Of a DNA stretch of 64,000 bases, positions 62,954 to 64,000 are shown piece by piece (the stretch's first letter is position 1; each line of letters begins with the position of its first letter). The DNA is from Actinomycetes bacterium. GTDB taxonomy: Bacteria > Actinomycetota > Thermoleophilia > Gaiellales > Gaiellaceae. Location: contig JAPOVR010000125.1 of NCBI GenBank assembly GCA_026708005.1, forward strand, positions 1 through 64,000. Reading direction: 5' to 3'. The position numbers and the translations under genes are program-made. The notes beneath the pieces are model-generated. The model saw only the letters and a list, made by a program, of their open reading frames with translations, was not told where the DNA came from and did not search any database.

Positions 62954-64000
62954 GTCTCCTTGCCGCGCCCGAGCAGGTCCTCGATAGAGTCGGGATAGCG
63001 GACGCGAGCGCCCCTCTGGCGGGCGCGCTCATGCTTGAGCAGGCTGTCGACAGCCGCAGTGCCGTCAGGCGTCTGAGCGTCAGCTCGGAGCTGCAGGAGG
63101 CGCTCCTCGCAGACGCGAGCGTCCTGATTGACCCCGAGGATGTCCTGGAGGCGCTTCGCGCTGCGGATGAAATGGCTTGCCGGCTGGTGTATGTCATGTG
63201 CGGCGAACTCGGTAGCGTAGCGGGCTCGCTTGGCCAGGATCCTGAGCGCGTGGAGCTCGTCGTCGGTCGCCTCCGGCGGCAGACGCCGCACGGCCTTCCG
63301 GAAGCGGCGGAACTCGTGGCGCGCGATGCTGCTCAGCGTGCCGGAGGCGCCCGGCACGAGCCGAGGCCGCTCGGCGGCGGCGTCCAAGGCGTCAAGCAGC
63401 TCCAGGTAGCGGGGCTCGCGCAGCGCTCGTAGCATCGCGTCGCGAGCGTCGGCGCGTTCGCGCTCGAGCTTCGCCAAGAGCGGCTCGAACGCCTCGGCAG
63501 GGCCGGGCTCAAGACCGGCTGCTCGGGCTCGAAGGTGCTCTAGCAAGACGTCGAGGTCGCGGCCGGGGCCGAGCGCGCGCCCGAGCCAGGCCAGCTCGGC
63601 GCGCAGGGCCTCCGACCAGCTGCGATCGGCCACCGGGCGAACCGCGCGCAGCAGAGCGCGCAGCCGCCGCGTTGCAACCCGCATCTGATGGAGCTCCTCC
63701 GGGTCTGAGCCAAGGCGCGTTCCCGGGTCGTGGGCCGTGATCTCCCCAGCCTGCTCTGCGATGAGCCAGCCGAGCCGTTGTCGGAGCGAGGCGCCCCGAG
63801 GAGCCGGCTCTGGCGGCTGCGGGATGTCGAGATCGAGCGCCTGGAAGAGCTTCGGCCGCCCGTCGCTCTCTCGTGCTCCGGCTGACTTGAGCTGTGCGGC
63901 GAGCACCTCGAGGATGGATTCGTCGCCGCCGGTGAGCTCGACTTCGATCTCGGTGAACCGGTCGGTCACGTCGTCTCCATCGATCGTCGCGACCTCGTCG
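62944..64000 (-). CDS. CYTH-CHAD protein, 5' end beyond the window
   Basis: The CHAD domain (from about residue 60 of the visible part) has the repeated HQMRVATRRLRALLRAVRP and LHALRILAKRARYATEFAA helices with conserved His/Arg/Lys that bind polyphosphate. Ahead of it stands FTEIEVELTGGDESILEVL, the last strand and helix of a CYTH domain. The frame remains open past GTG 63969 to the window edge, reading DEVATIDGDDVTDRF, the expected preceding CYTH strand. The protein therefore starts outside and is a CYTH-CHAD fusion, cut here by the window. Linked to ppk, ppx and Nudix genes. Confidence 0.85.
   Translation of the reverse strand, partial: DEVATIDGDDVTDRFTEIEVELTGGDESILEVLAAQLKSAGARESDGRPKLFQALDLDIPQPPEPAPRGASLRQRLGWLIAEQAGEITAHDPGTRLGSDPEELHQMRVATRRLRALLRAVRPVADRSWSEALRAELAWLGRALGPGRDLDVLLEHLRARAAGLEPGPAEAFEPLLAKLERERADARDAMLRALREPRYLELLDALDAAAERPRLVPGASGTLSSIARHEFRRFRKAVRRLPPEATDDELHALRILAKRARYATEFAAHDIHQPASHFIRSAKRLQDILGVNQDARVCEERLLQLRADAQTPDGTAAVDSLLKHERARQRGARVRYPDSIEDLLGRGKETWR

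Noticed and set aside
63967-63969. GTG at 63969 as the start of a CHAD-only protein
   Set aside because: The sequence just before it continues in frame as the preceding CYTH strand, so the true start lies outside the window.

Overview
The window looks like chromosome from a high-GC actinobacterium, plausibly of the Thermoleophilia/Gaiellales/Solirubrobacterales type. The pointers are very high GC, many GTG starts, 4-nt start/stop overlaps (ATGA/GTGA/TTGA), a lone CYTH-CHAD protein in a polyphosphate cluster, an ArsC with an actinobacterial-type N-terminal helical domain, and lipoprotein binding proteins with an LLAAC/LAAGC lipobox. The taxonomic call is inference from protein style only.

Layout. 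(1) 1-5.2 kb is part of an integrated mobile element: the tail of an excisionase-like protein, a prim-pol/SF3-type replicase, a terminase-small-subunit-like protein, an unknown protein, and a KAP-family P-loop NTPase bracketed by two ~130-bp direct repeats. (2) 5.6-7.7 kb is a sugar kinase + class II aldolase pair, divergent from (3) a dipeptide/oligopeptide-type ABC transporter at 7.9-13.8 kb whose two ATPases are fused and carry complementary degenerate motifs. (4) 13.8-21.6 kb (minus strand) is a tightly overlapping six-gene catabolic operon: ThDP enzyme, RidA, hydantoinase/oxoprolinase A and B, an LLM flavin monooxygenase and a small divergent LLM-like partner, with an SDR gene upstream. 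(5) 22.7-31.2 kb is mostly gene remains: an alpha/beta hydrolase cut by an IS3-type remnant, a DnaE2 tail fragment, a small protein broken by an 11-bp tandem duplication, and a decayed operon of NicX-like, HpaB-like and SnoaL-like genes. An intact P450 and a small membrane protein survive there. (6) 32-39 kb holds an MFS transporter, a hydantoinase/dihydropyrimidinase, a class IV aminotransferase, a MaoC-like protein, an isochorismatase-family hydrolase and an SDR. (7) 40-45 kb holds a VanW-like surface protein and a divergent aspartate-dehydrogenase-like/HisC-like pair. (8) 45-64 kb is phosphate and polyphosphate biology: pstSCAB-phoU, a soluble PhoR-like kinase, an OmpR-type regulator, ppk, ppx/gppA-like, Nudix and CYTH-CHAD. 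An amino-acid permease, arsenate reductase, ABC-F ATPase and HtpX protease are interspersed.

Two signals are not explained by ordinary gene annotation. First, a ~90-105-bp dispersed repeat occurs seven times between 27.5 and 57 kb, always in long non-coding gaps and mostly between convergent genes. Second, three 11-nt-phased TCAC repeats (PHO-box-like) lie about 90-100 nt upstream of both pstS and the response-regulator/ppk gene, which would tie these distant loci into one phosphate regulon. No rRNA, tRNA or CRISPR array was seen.
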